Shown here in pieces: positions 1-11,098 of a DNA stretch of 64,000 bases (the stretch's first letter is position 1; each line of letters begins with the position of its first letter). The notes under the pieces were generated by a model. That model was not told where the DNA came from. It searched no databases and was given only the letters and a program-made list of their open reading frames with translations. Both the position numbers and the translations under genes were made by a program. Source of the DNA: Jacaranda mimosifolia (taxonomy: Eukaryota > Streptophyta > Magnoliopsida > Lamiales > Bignoniaceae); contig CM032127.1 of the NCBI GenBank assembly GCA_018894105.1, positions 34,864,760 through 34,928,759 on the forward strand. The letters run 5' to 3'.

Positions 1-2
1 GT

Positions 3-1857
3 TCGGGTAGACTGACCAAGTGGGTCGTGGAACTGGGGGAGTTTGACATAGAATATCGGAGCAGGAACGTGGTGAAAGCCTAAGTCCTGGCCGACTTCGT
101 AGTTTAGATGGTGGGATAAGACCCTGAACCGAGTGAAGAAACATGGATGATGCATGTTGATGGATTCGCCACGTCACAGTGCAGGGGAGCGAGAATTTTC
201 TTTAAAGGACCCAAGCGGGTGGAGCTCGAGTTCGCTGTTAAACTTGCTTTTAGGGTCACGAATAACGAGGCCGAGTATGAAGCCATGGTTATAGGACTGA
301 AAGCTGCCAAACGTATGAATATTAAGAAGTTGAATGTTTACACTGACTCTCAACTTGTGGCTCTCTAGATCGAAGGAACTTTTGAGACCCACGAGAGGTC
401 GATGACTGAGTACCTAAGAAAGGTAAAGGATCTCATGTCGAAGTTTGAATTTTGCCAAGTATAGCAGATCCCGAGAGAGGAGAATGAACAAGCGGATGCC
501 TTGGTCAAGTTTGGCAATTCAACTATAGAAACCCGAAGTGCGAATATAACCCTACTAGTAGTTGAACATTCTGAGCTAGAGGATGGCATCTCTGAAAAAG
601 AGATGGTGATGCAAATAGACAAAGGGGCAACTTGGAAAGATGGCCCGGTTCAGTACTTAACAGATGGGACCCTACCTGAGATCTGAATGAAGCTAAAAGA
701 CTAACCTTCAGGGCAAATCAATTTGTCATAATCAATTGGGATTTATATAAGAGATCGGTGGAAGGACCTCTGCTAAAGTGTTTGGGACCAAGGAGGACTC
801 AATATGTGATGCGAGAAATCCATGAGGGTAGCTGCGGAAACCACTCGGGTAGAAGGTCGTTGGCAATGAAGACCCTCAGGCAGGGATACTTTTGGCCCAC
901 CATGAACCAAGATGCAGCCACCTTGGTGAAAAAGTAGGAGAAATGCCAAATTCATGCCAACTTAGCCCATCGACCTGTTGTTCCGATGGAGCCGATTCTC
1001 ATGTCATGTCCTTTTAATCAATGGGGGATAGATATTCTGGGCTCGTTCTCAATGGCTTGGGGTCAAAAGAGGTTTGTGATAGTAGTGGTCGAATACTTCA
1101 GTAAGTGGGTGGAGTAGAGGCATCAGTAAAGGTCACAGAAAAGGAGGTCATGGGCTTCCTTTAGAAGAATATAATTTGCAGGTTTGGGATCCCTAGAGTC
1201 TTGATCTCAGATAACGGAACTCAATTTAATGGGAAGAAAATCACTAGTTGGTGTGAGGAGCTCAAGATCAAACAGTAGTTCACTTCAGTTGGGAACCTAA
1301 AAGTGAATGGTCAGACATAAATGACTAATAGGGACCTCTTGAAAAGCCTCAAAGCCTGATTAGATGAGGCTAAAGAAGGATGGGCCGATGAACTCCAGGG
1401 GATCCTATGGGCACATCGCACTACCCCAAAAATGGCTACTGGCGATACCCCATGCTGCTTGGTGTACGGAGCAGAAGTTATGATCCCTGCTGAGATTGGA
1501 GAATCGACCCAGAGAATCTTGGAGTATGAGCTCGGAGATAACACTGATGCTAGAGAAATCGAGTTAGAAGTAATAGAAGAAAAGTGGGACAAGGCTTATA
1601 TCAAGATCCAAGAATATAAAAACCACATGGCACGGCAGTACAACAAGAAAGTTCAATGGAGGAGCTTCAGGATAGGAGATTAGGTCTTAAAAAAGATGAA
1701 AGTATCCAAGCATATAGGATAGGTGGACCCGAGTTGGGAAGGACTATATAAAGTGGTGAAGATAACTAGGCAAAGGTCATACATGTTGGATGATGCCAGG
1801 GGAAAAGAGCTACCGAGATCACGGAACGTACAGAACTTGAAAAAATTTTATATTTGA
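3..1857 (+). pseudogene. pol: gypsy 1 pol remnant: RT end, RNase H, integrase
   Basis: The reading starts in the RT/RNase H connection (SGRLTKWVVELGEFDIEY) and enters a plant-type RNase H with HVDG near 155, NNEAEYEA near 264 and TDSQLV near 345. An integrase follows: an HHCC zinc finger near 810-960 (IHEGSCGNHS, YFWPTM), then the core with the first catalytic Asp in WGIDILG near 1030 and the second in SDNGTQFN near 1210. The third acid lies in a region reading NGQT-stop near 1318, where the Glu codon appears to have become TAA. The C-terminal part has YGAEVMIPAEI near 1470 and ends KKFYI-stop at 1857. There are several in-frame stops (for example near 91, 366 and 1680). The product would have processed and integrated the element's cDNA. 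It is dead in this copy. Confidence 0.9.
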
Positions 1858-2007
1858 AAGTGCAATGAGCTTTATAAAGCCAGTGCGTGGTTAATCCTCT
1901 TTGTAATGCATTGCTAATCCTTTTTGTAATGCGTTTTACTTAATATGCTTCATTTAATTCCAAGAACTTATTTCTCATGCAATCTAGTCTGTGTTTCTCC
2001 ATCAGCA
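1858..2007. other. spacer between pol and tandem array
   Basis: Untranslated gypsy 1 sequence. It contains a short internal duplication (two close copies of a phrase like AATCCTTTTTGTAATGCGTT near 1892-1935). No gene is seen. Confidence 0.5.
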
Positions 2008-2716
2008 ATGAGAAGATCCTAAGTCAATGGGATCGAGTTCCCACGGGGGATCTGCACAAGACCCTCGTAGCGAGGAAATCACAAGTTATCGGGGTTGGGT
2101 TCCCACATGGGATCTGCACAAGATCCTAGCAGCGAGAAACTCCCCGTAGCGAAAAGATCCCAAGTCAATGGGATCGAGTTCCCGCGGGGGATCTCCATAA
2201 GATCCCATAGCGAGGAAATCCCAAGTTATCGAGGTTGGGTTCCCGCATGGGATCTGCATGAGATCCTAGCAACGAGAAACTCCCCATAGCAAGAAGATCC
2301 CAAGTCAATGGGTCAAGTTCTCATGGGGGATCTGCACAAGATCCCCGTAGCGAGGAAATCCTAAGTTATCGGGGTCGGGTTCCCGCATGGGATCTGCACA
2401 AGATCCTAGCAGCAAGAAACTCCCCGTAGCGAGAAGATCCCAGATCAATGGGATCGAGTTCCCACAAGAGATCTATACAAAATCCCTGTGGCGAGAAAAT
2501 TCCAAGTCAATGGGATCGAGTTCCCGCATGGGATCTGCACAATATCCTAGCAGTGAGAAACTCCCTGTAGCGAGAAGATCCTATGTCAATGGGATCAAGT
2601 TCCGCATGGGATCTGCATAAGATCCTAGCAGCGAGAAACTCCCCGTAGTGAGGAAATTCCAAGTCAATGGGATCGAGTTCCCTCATGGGCTCTACGCAAG
2701 ATTCCCGCGATACATG
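2008..2716 (+). repeat. tandem repeat array inside gypsy 1
   Basis: About ten diverged copies of a roughly 60-80 bp monomer containing CAATGGGATCGAGTTCCC, GGGATCTGCACAAGATCC and GTAGCGAG(A/G)AA. Two monomer types alternate: one with 'aagtcaatgggatcgag', the other with 'aagttatcgggg(t/c)(t/c)ggg'. The larger period is about 140 bp, with matching phases at about 2011, 2152 and 2291. The array lies downstream of integrase and upstream of the antisense ORF. Short ORFs across it are a by-product of the repeats. Spacers are not unique, so it is not a CRISPR array. Confidence 0.9.
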
Positions 2717-2958
2717 AGCGTGTAGTGGAGGTAATGCATGGAGTATTATTCAAAGTGATATCTTTATGTCTACAGCAATAATTGACAAGAACCCAGTATT
2801 TCACTAAATTCAAGTGCTTACAATATCTTTTGGGTCTTGGGTTCACAATATAATATAGGAATTAGGTATAGAGGAACCTGATCCGAGAAAATAAAAATAC
2901 AAAATTCCATTAAGTATAGAAGTACTATTACTGCTACGCCTGATGATCGGTTTCGCAA
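2717..2958. other. untranslated stretch between array and antisense ORF
   Basis: Unique sequence of the gypsy element. I see no coding signal on either strand. It would be the 3' UTR of the antisense ORF or a spacer of the sense transcript. Confidence 0.4.
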
Positions 2959-5398
2959 TTACTCGGGAGGAGCAGGAGCGTCGTGGGGAATCTCTCTTAT
3001 GTCAGTAGCCGGGGAAATGACCTTATCCTCCTTGGCTAAGAATACGAACTTGTCCTCAGCTTCATCTTCCTTAGGGAGCCCGCTTGAGGGGTAGTCTTTA
3101 GATCGGCATCCTTGGTGGGGTCGAGCCGCTTTAGATCAAAGCCTTCAACGATCCCGCCCAATTTCTGCAGTTGAGCTTGGCACTTCAAGAAGCTCATGTA
3201 AGCATACTCCATTGCTTTTTCCTCGACCATGGACTCAAATGTGCCAAACTTCTTAAAAGCCCGCGCTCCCTCCATCCCAGTGTTTTCGATCAGCTCCTTA
3301 TACTCAGTGGAGCTCTCGAACTCTGGTCCCTTAGAGCAGCCCAACTCATAGGACGCCTTCTTTTCCGATGCTAAAAACTTCTTCATTTTTGAAACCTTTT
3401 GTTCCAGGTCCTTGATCTTTTAGTCCCAGTCTGCCAGCTCCACTTTATGTGATGCGAGCTCGCTGTCGATAAACTGTTGAGTTGACTTCAGTTAGCCTTG
3501 AGCTCTTTTTTGGCTTCTTTGAGTTCCATGACATCCATGTCTCGGGTCATGAAGCAGCTTCTCCAGTAAGTGCACTGAAGGGATAATTGGTGTATATATG
3601 TGATCCCCTGCAAAAGAGACGAATGGCATTAACTCACGAACCCTAACAATTGGAAAAATTCTGAAAACCATCACACGAGATTCTAAACTTGCCTGCATTA
3701 GGGCATGAGCGTCGTGCTCCTCGAGCTGAGTGAAGTTCAGGGGCACGAGTAAGGCTTGGTCTTGGGACATCAGGCACCCCTTCTAAAGCTTGAATGAAGT
3801 CTTTCCCAACCTCGACTGTAGCACGGAGCTTTGATCTGTAATTTCCCAGTTCGGGATCCAAATTGGACGTGAAGAATCACTAGAAAAGCTCGAGTTGATG
3901 GTCTTGTAATTCTTACATGCGTCATTTAGTAGGACCTCGCATCGAGCAATGATATCGAGGTCGCGGGATGAAGCAAGTACAGGATCGGGTTTGGTTCGTG
4001 CCATCTTACCTAAGGAGCCCCTCTCACTCGACCCTTTCCCTTTAGATTTCTCCGAGTGGTTCTTACCAGAATGATTGGGGGAGGTCAGCTTTGGGCTCTT
4101 ACATTTGGAGCTATGCTTTCGCTTCTTACCCTTTCTCTTGGAGGCGCTTTTAGCAGCGACCTCAGCTTTAGGATTGGGCTTGGCCTCGAAACTAAGAACT
4201 TGGGTGAGGGGGACCAGTTGTTCAACTAGAGCCACTGCACTGGAGGATTGGATCCAGGTCAGTGCGGGGGTCGGAGTAGGTACAACGGGCACGAGCCAAG
4301 ATAACTGTGCCTTAGCCAGCAGAGCCTCCTTCTAGGCCTTCATCTTATTGATTATCCTCATATTCTTGCTCGACATGACTGAAAAAACAAAACACTGAAA
4401 GAGTTATACTTTGACCTACTACAGATAAGCAAAAAATAGAGAAAGAATGAGTTAACAAAATGACAGAGAAGACCATCTTCCAAGGTCCTTTGGGCTCGAA
4501 TGTTAACCGGCGTAAGGCCAGCGACCTTGAGGACCTCTTCTTTCAAGAGCTCGTTAGCCTTTACATATGGGTAGTCAGGGTGTCTATGAAATCTTCTCCC
4601 TACGTGACCTCATCCGACATGGAGAGCTTAAGCTTCCTATGCCTCCAGTCGGATCTGAACCGCCAAGGACGATTGGCGGGGGCGCAAATAAAAATGAATT
4701 TTTCCTTCCAAGGGCCTAAGGAGAAAGGAATCTTATCTATAAATTTACATGAGGGTCACGTGGTAAGATAATAGAACCCGTGCTCCCTGGATCAAGTCGA
4801 GTTCGTGATCGAGTAAAGTAACCAGAAGTGGACAAATGAGGGCTCGACCCCGAGGTGGGTCATTACAATAAAAAAACAGAGGATATGTCTTATTGCGTTA
4901 GGGATGAGCTGGGCTGGACACACATCTAACCCTAAGAGGATGTTCTCCATGGGATCAAGGATGGGAAATGTTCCCTATTGAGATGGTGGCGCTGCCAGAA
5001 GAGGCGAGATGCATTCGATCTGACTTATTGGGGAATATTATTTTGTAATCTTACGGGATAAAGAATCTCGACCTGACCTCAGTAACCACTGAGGACCCTA
5101 GGTTTGGAACTATTACTAGCCAAGGAGACGTTGCGAGAACGTACTCCATCGCAGGATTTTGGACTGACTCACTCATTGGGGTTAGAGGCAGACCTATCGG
5201 GTTCAGGGTTGAAGGATCCGGATCCTGGGAACTGAGAGGAAGCAGAGGGGATGCCGAACCCGAAAAGGGGACAATTTGAAAGGAGGTCACACCCTCAGAA
5301 CCCAAGGAGGAGGAAGTACTTTCATTTGACCCCAGCTGATAACGGCTTCGATTCCCTTCGAATGAGGAACTCAAACTTAAACTCGAATTTGAGGCCAT
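2959..5398 (-). pseudogene. antisense extra ORF of gypsy 1 (Transposase_28-type)
   Basis: On - the reading starts with MASNSSLSLSSS at 5398, a Ser/Pro-rich N-terminus. Between about 4980 and 4640 comes the domain that Pfam calls putative gypsy-type transposon (PF04195): GLDVCPAQLIPNAIRHI, a Trp-rich stretch with FVHFWLLY, then PWKEKFIFI. A Lys/Ser-rich, NLS-like region (KRKGKKRKHSSKCK) lies near 4140, and a charged, probably coiled-coil C-terminus at 3400-3040. The last segment ends PAPPE-stop at 2959. At least four frame changes or stops break it. The function of this family is not known. The Pfam name does not mean it is a transposase, since it travels in Tat-type retrotransposons opposite to pol. 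The assignment rests on remembered family features and was not searched. Confidence 0.75.
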
Positions 5399-5687
5399 TA
5401 TTACAGAGGAGAAGACGAACCTAAAGAGACGGGGTCTTAGGTTGATAATAATAGATGGATCTTGAGGTCTGAGAAGGTTAGTAGAGACAACATAGAGAAA
5501 AAACCAAATGAAGTTGTGTAATAACCCTCAGGAATTTATAGGATAGGAGGGTGACGGTTAATTCATCGAGGCGGCATCAACGGCCCTGATCAGAGGGATT
5601 TAATCGGATGGCTATGGTAAGTCAGCATCTACTTCCATAATTGCCTAGGTTCATCTCCCCAGGCAGGAGTAAGAACCAATGCATTTT
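5399..5687. other. untranslated region before the gypsy 1 3' LTR
   Basis: Between the start of the antisense ORF and the polypurine tract. It would hold any promoter of the antisense ORF, but I see no convincing TATA element in it. No gene. Confidence 0.4.
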
Positions 5688-5704
5688 GGAAATGGGGGAG
5701 TTAA
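5688..5704 (+). other. polypurine tract of gypsy 1
   Basis: GGAAATGGGGGAG lies four bases before the inferred LTR start at TGATGG. This is the expected position of the plus-strand DNA primer. Confidence 0.7.
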
Positions 5705-6213
5705 TGATGGTAATTATTGCTGAGGGCATGCTAAAAGACCATCTTACCTCTTACTATAATTAAAAATACCCCTACAGGACAAGATCCGTATCTTTTTACG
5801 CGAATTGGGTCACGACCCGATCGAACCTGACCCAGATCGGGCCGTGACCCGAATGCTGGACCATAGATCAGTCAATGATCCCACGCGTGGAATAGTGCAA
5901 GCACGATCTGTACAGAAAGGACCAAGCGTTGCCTATAAAGAGCATAGTTTCAGGTGAACTCACGACACCTAATCACCACTTACTATCTGTATCTAATTTC
6001 CTCTTGATCTCGAACTCGATTAATCACCTCACTAACTTAGGCATCGAAAGGCCTTAACTGAGGACGATCTCAGCTAGCCTAACGTGTTCTCTTGTGATCA
6101 GGTCAGAAGCCCAAAATTCACTTGTGTGGTTTCGGCTCGAGGTCTTGACTGCAATCAAGGATACACGGGACATTTTAGATCGAGGTCATAGCCGTGGAAC
6201 TCGAGCCGCATCA
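5705..6213 (+). repeat. 3' LTR of gypsy 1 (about 509 bp)
   Basis: The ends form a perfect short inverted repeat (TGATG at 5705-5709, CATCA at 6209-6213). A polypurine tract precedes it and a TATA-like site lies inside. The 5' LTR is outside the window, so the boundary rests on the termini only. Confidence 0.65.
5932..5942 (+). promoter_or_regulatory. TATA box in gypsy 1 LTR
   Basis: CCTATAAAGAGC is a good plant TATA element about 230 bp into the LTR. It is the likely U3/R promoter of the element. Confidence 0.6.
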
Positions 6214-7259
6214 TATATAATGCACATATAATATATATATATACACACACATAATCCACCCCACCCCTACCCCTACCCCCGTCCTAGCCCCCTACTGGCC
6301 AGATCTAGCCAGCCCGCCCGTTGCCATAACAGCACAGCATGGCCGAGCAGCCTTGGGCTGCTAGCTACCCATGACAACGGCCGGTCATGGCCAACGATAC
6401 AAGGAGACGGGAGGGAGAGAGAGCAAAGGTAGGGTGGGGTTGTGTAAATATAAATATTTTATTTATTTATTTTGAATTAATAAAATATTTTAAGTTTGTA
6501 TTTATCTTACTTTTAATTAGATATATTCATTATTTAAATAATTTATTTATTTTATATATGATTATTATTTTAATAATTCAATTAATTAAATTATTTTGTA
6601 TATGTTTATTATTTTAGTATTATTTAATATATAATTAAATTAATAAGTATATTTTCTATTTAATAGAATTAAATAAATTTAATTATGTAGATAAATTATT
6701 TTGGATATGTTTTACTATTTAATATTTTTTTAAAATTATATATTTTGATTATTATTTAATTAATTAATTATTAGTATGTTAGACATAAATTTTTTATTTT
6801 TTTTATTTTTTATTTTATTAATAAATAAATTTAACTAAATTTAATTATATTATTTTATATGTGTTTTTATTTTAATATTATAGAATATGTAATTCAGAAT
6901 TATTAAGTTATGGTTATATAAGATAATAGATTTTTAATTTTATTTTTTTAATATTTTACTTATTTTATTTCTTAATTAATAAGTAATTTCAATTTAATCT
7001 AACTAAATTATTTTAATTATAGATATTATCTTAATATTATTGATCATTATGTAATCCAAAATTATAAAAGCCATTTTGTTTAAGAGATGAATTTAATATT
7101 TAGTTTTTATAAATTTTTACTTATTTTTCAAATTAATAAATAGTTTAATTAAACTTAATTAATTAAATTATTTCACTTGAATTTAAAGATTCTTCCTATT
7201 TATGAAATTTTAGTAATAATAAACTATATTTAAATTTATTATGAGTAATTTAAATAACA
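6214..7259. other. AT-rich flank with TA/CA microsatellite
   Basis: A TA run followed by CA repeats occurs near 6228-6250 and a C-rich patch near 6258-6290. From about 6450 to 7260 the sequence is almost only A and T, with many TTAATTAA-like words. A 76-residue ORF at 6387-6617 is low-complexity translation of AT-rich DNA. No gene is seen. It could be host intergenic DNA, since it lies between two elements. Confidence 0.6.
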
Positions 7260-7545
7260 TTAAAATTACACCCCTGTAGTATGAAAAATATTACAAATAG
7301 GTTCAAGGGTATTTTTGCCGAAAAAACAATCATAATAGTAACCAAGGGGCATTTCTGGATTTTCATGCAAAATTTTTGATGACGTCAGCCTTTTTTTGGA
7401 TTGAGGCTAATATACTTTCAAAAATGTAAGATGGAGCTAAACATTATGGGGCTATTTGTAATTTTGTCAAACCTTTGTATTTTTAGATAAATAGGCCAAA
7501 CCTCAAGGGGGTCTGGGTAATTAACCCTAAAACTAATGATTTGTT
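7260..7545. other. possible small non-autonomous DNA element
   Basis: Starts near AATTACACCCCTGTAG (7264) and ends near GGGTCTGGGTAATT (7508-7521), whose complement AATTACCCAGACCCCC loosely resembles the start. The interior has phrases often seen in dispersed plant repeats ('acaaataggttcaagggtattttt', split here at will). Terminal matching is weak and no clear target duplication is seen. Confidence 0.25.
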
Positions 7546-7759
7546 GGGGCAAGTGCACATATAATTTCAGTTATTTTTTTGCATTTTAAATTACTCATTG
7601 TTTGGCACCAAAAATCTTAAAAAGAAGAAAAGTCTATGCTTGATCAGACGAAGGAAGTATGGATGCAGCAGCCGAAAAGATCACCAGTGTAGGCAACACA
7701 AATCTTGAATCATTGATCATCAATCGTTAATTGAATTTGCTTGGATGTTGCTTAGTCTT

Positions 7760-8147
7760 AGAGGGTGTTTGGGTGAGCTTACAAGCTCCTCAAAACATTT
7801 TATAAGATGTTTAAGAGATTATAAGTTGATAAAAAATGTTTGGTAATTTTTTTTGAAAAAGAGCTTATAAGATCTTAAAATAAGATGTTAGGAATTTATA
7901 AGCTCTTTTAAAAAAAGTAAGGAGACCCCAACTTATTTTTAAGATCTTAACAAGCTCCTTCATTTTTAATCATTTTAATTACAAAATTGTCATTATTAAC
8001 ATCTTATAAGCTCCAAAATCTTATTTTATCCAAACACTTCAACAACTTATTTTAGAAATAAGATCTAACATCTTATAAGTACAAAAATATCTTATAAGAT
8101 GTAGGAGCTTATAAGATGTTTAAAATAAGCTTAGCCAAACACCCTCT
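7760..8147. mobile_element. MITE (hAT- or Harbinger-like), 388 bp
   Basis: The terminal inverted repeats AGAGGGTGTTTGGGTGAGCTT (first 20 of 21 bases relevant) and the complement of AGCTTAGCCAAACACCCTCT match at about 18 of 21 positions. The interior is itself partly palindromic, with repeated CTTATAAGATGTT and GGAGCTTATAAG words on both strands. There is no coding capacity, as expected for a MITE. The GGGTGTTTGG end occurs in plant hAT and PIF/Harbinger MITEs. The flanks (..gtctta and acgtcatt..) do not give a clean duplication, so the superfamily is left open. Confidence 0.75.
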
Positions 8148-8515
8148 ACGTCATTAACAACTAAATCAAGCACTTGACCACATACTGGAGAAGTGGTTAG
8201 TAGAGACCGACACCAAGACATTTAGAAATAGCTGCTAGAGTGGGCGTTAAAGCTACTTTTGAGTTGTATATAGAGAATTGACTAGCAAGAAACCTCAAAG
8301 ACTCAAGCGCTTGCCAGTTATTTGTCCAAGTTTTAATTTCCTTTTAATTCATAGATTTTATAACATTTCCAATCATTTTTCTTTAATACCTTTCTTTTTT
8401 AATGCAATTTAAATAAGCCTAAACTAGTGAGATTGGGTAGGAGCGTTGAATGATTGAAATAGCTAATTTAGTTGATCCATAAAATAAAGTCAAATTTTCA
8501 CATCAATACATTTTT
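8148..8515 (+). repeat. candidate 3' end of a 5' LTR of gypsy 2
   Basis: This stretch directly precedes a gypsy-type primer-site sequence and ends ...CATCAATACA. A TATA-like TATATAGAG lies near 8268. With no second LTR copy in the window, the start cannot be set. The LTR could begin left of the MITE, which would then be nested in it. Confidence 0.35.
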
Positions 8516-8533
8516 TGGCACCCGTATGGGACC
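8516..8533 (+). other. gypsy-type primer-binding region
   Basis: TTTTGGCACCCGTATGGGACC resembles the leader start of Tat-type elements (TTTGGCGCC...TGTGGG) with some decay. It marks the start of the internal region of gypsy 2. Recognition is from memory of the family. Confidence 0.45.
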
Positions 8534-8688
8534 TGTATTAATTCACAGTCGAGGATTTCACATCTAGGTCTTGATTTTTCATGGCAAATGCAGTTTTGTT
8601 TCAATAAAAACCTTTCTAAACAGAAGATCTTCAAGGAAACAAAAAGAACAAGGATAGAATGTTTACTAAGCCCTAAAAATCCTAGCCC

Positions 8689-9298
8689 ATGGCTACTCAA
8701 TATGTGGACTTACCAATCGATTCATATGGCCTTCCCAAACCAACCACTCCACTTGCTGTACTAGGAACAATTCTTGATTCTCCCTAAGTGACTACTACTA
8801 GCACTCTCACAACGACCTCATTCATTTACCAGCCGATCAACATAGGTGGGCTCATGTATCATCTAGCTCATCAATTAGCTAAGATAGTAAAACCTATTAT
8901 CAGAAATGAGATCTATTTTGTTTAAGAGCAAAAGACCATACAACATTAGATGTGCAGTTGATTATCGACATGTTAGCTAGGCTACACCTAGGTATCTTAG
9001 GTCCCAGACCTCCATTTTATGGTAGGATAAGGCCGACTTATAGTTAAGTTAGACCATCATTTCCTAACTCGGGAAGTGAAGTCCCTAATAAACCTAAGAC
9101 CATACCCAACTTATAAGTCGCAGATGCAATATATATAGTGTAGATGGCGAAGAGAAAATCGCACTCTCTAAGTAACATTGGCCTAACCCTATCTCTAATA
9201 GCTTATAGATACTTCCAACTAATGCAACAAGGATTGATGCCTATTCTGCCTTATATCACTGTTGGTTAACAACAATACTAACTGAATTTTGTGGTGGG
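8689..9298 (+). pseudogene. gag-like remnant, unrecognised
   Basis: An ATG at 8689 opens MATQYVDLPIDSYGLPKP, then a stop, then further open reading (GGLMYHLAHQLAKIVKP; LARLHLGILGPRPPFYG) with frame breaks. Its position right after a primer-site-like sequence and before gypsy RT suggests a Gag N-terminus. I do not recognise a Gag domain. It is cut at 9298 by the LTR of copia A. Confidence 0.35.
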
Positions 9299-10904
9299 TG
9301 TTGGAATAATACCCCACGGCCAATTAGAATTGGCGTGTAAAACTACTCTAATTGTGAGACAATCTTAATTAAATAATATCTTTTATAAAATGGCCATCTT
9401 CATCCTATGTTTTTCATACTTCACTTGCATTTGGTTAGAACCCTTAAATCATACAAGACTATGGGACTTGGTCATGCATATGATGATGATCATGAAATAA
9501 GTCTCTAAGGTCATGATTTCAAATATTCCAAGTCATAGAATCTTATGAGAAGAGGCATCTAAGATTTGGTAGACTTGCACTAACAATGCATACTCCAAGG
9601 GGTTGAATATTGCCCTGTTTTCATGGGCAATCTATGTTAGACATGGATGTATGTTAGTGGGTGCTTATTAAAGAATAAGTTCACTGAAGACCCACCTAGA
9701 GAATCCACTAGATAGCTAAAGTGCCAATTCGGTAGTGAAGAATTCTCAAAGCTTACGATAATGCATACAATTAGTTCTTTGACACGAGGATCTACAGTAA
9801 CCTTGTGTTTCGATCCTTATGCTCTTACTTTGCCCTGACCATGTGGCTGGTCATCTGGGATTTAGATTGGGCATGATCTAATTAAACATAGAGGTTTGTG
9901 AGATTCAAGAAGTGATCCATTTCTTCGTTGATGTGAAGAACGATTGCATCTTTTATGTATTCTATAATGATCAATTTCAAGAAATCCATGTGCAAGGTAG
10001 TATGACTATTTGGAAAAGTTGTTTTCCAAAGTTAAGGTCATAAAGAGGAATCGAACATTGGTTGTAGAGATATAGCTATTAAGGCTATTAGGTAGCCGAC
10101 AAATATCTTGTCCTAGGCCTCTTTTAGGAGATAGGAGATGGAAGGACAGTATTTGCATAGTAGGCATAAGCTATAATGGTTCATCAAGATATAGTCCATT
10201 CATTTAATTAGTCGGGCTCCATGGGCTTGTTACTAGACATAGATCATGGAGATTGGGTACTTTTCAATTAATAGAGTTTAATTGAAATAGTTATTAGTTT
10301 AAATGAGTTTAAACTAATTCAAACATTTTTAATATTCAAAATATCATAAAGAGTTGTGAGCCAATGTCCAATGAATGGATGAACCTAATGGGTCACACAT
10401 AAAAGCCTAAGGAAACTCTCGTTTGATAGGAAGAATTTTCTAAGGAGTTAGAAAATTCAAAGTAGGTATTTTTGCCTAAAGGAAGAGAATAAGTTGACTA
10501 ATGATCAATTGGTCATTTGTAGTTTGATTAATTTAAGTGTTAAATTAATTAAAATAATTTAAGGAGTTAAATTAGTCCAGTTAAATTAAGGTGTTAATTT
10601 AATTAGTACCATATAACACATTAATTAGTCATGTTAACTTAAGCAGTTAAGTTAGCCCAATTAACTTAAAAGAGTTAAGTTAATTAACTTAAGGAGTTAA
10701 GTTAAATTAATTAAATTAAAGAGTTAATTTAATTAAATAGGGAATTCAAGTTTTGCAAGGAAATTAAATGGAAGAGTCCGTTTGAATTTTGCAAGTTGGC
10801 ATTTCAATTATGAAATGAAATACAAATCCAAGCTAAATGAAGATTTGGCAAGTTAGCAAGTTGGCACACATGTGTGGAAGGTGTGATGAAAGGCTTCCAT
10901 CCTC

Positions 10905-10916
10905 TCCTATAAATGC
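10905..10916 (+). promoter_or_regulatory. TATA box of copia A LTR
   Basis: CTCCTATAAATGCAC stands at the place where the other family LTRs have CTATATATAGATATAG. It is inferred to start R-region transcription. Confidence 0.55.
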
Positions 10917-11098
10917 ACATGTGGCCGGCCATATGTGCCTAATGCATGCTCTCATTTTTTCCTCCAAAAAGTGGTATAATTCATGTGTTGAATAACCACT
11001 TCCTAGATTCCCTCTTCCATCTCTCCTCCTCCAAAACCGCCATCCTCTGCCTCCTCCTTTCTCTAGCAAGGAATGGGTGGATTGAAAGACCTTCCCAG

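Larger units (their letters stand above)
1..6213 (+). mobile_element. Ty3/gypsy retrotransposon 1 (Tat-like), 3' portion
   Basis: The order on + is RNase H, integrase, tandem array, an ORF on the opposite strand, polypurine tract and 3' LTR. Gag, protease and most of RT lie left of the window. An antisense extra ORF between pol and the 3' LTR is known from plant Tat-lineage gypsy elements, and that is the main basis for the lineage call. All coding parts are broken by stops, so the copy is old and cannot move by itself. The left end and the 5' LTR are not visible, so target-site duplications cannot be tested. Confidence 0.85.

Noticed and set aside
2387..2620. ORF with repeating SAQDPSSEKLPVA-like peptide
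   Set aside because: It is translation of the tandem DNA repeat in one frame. There is no independent start context or conserved domain.
2008..2716. Regular repeats as a possible CRISPR array
   Set aside because: The units are contiguous with no unique spacers, the window is plant DNA, and the array sits inside a gypsy element.
2959..5398. Calling the antisense ORF a DNA transposase
   Set aside because: The Pfam label is misleading. There is no DDE or other nuclease motif, and the context is an LTR retrotransposon.
6387..6617. 76-residue ORF rich in Ile, Leu, Phe and Tyr as a membrane protein
   Set aside because: It is a translation of AT-only DNA. The hydrophobicity follows from base composition.
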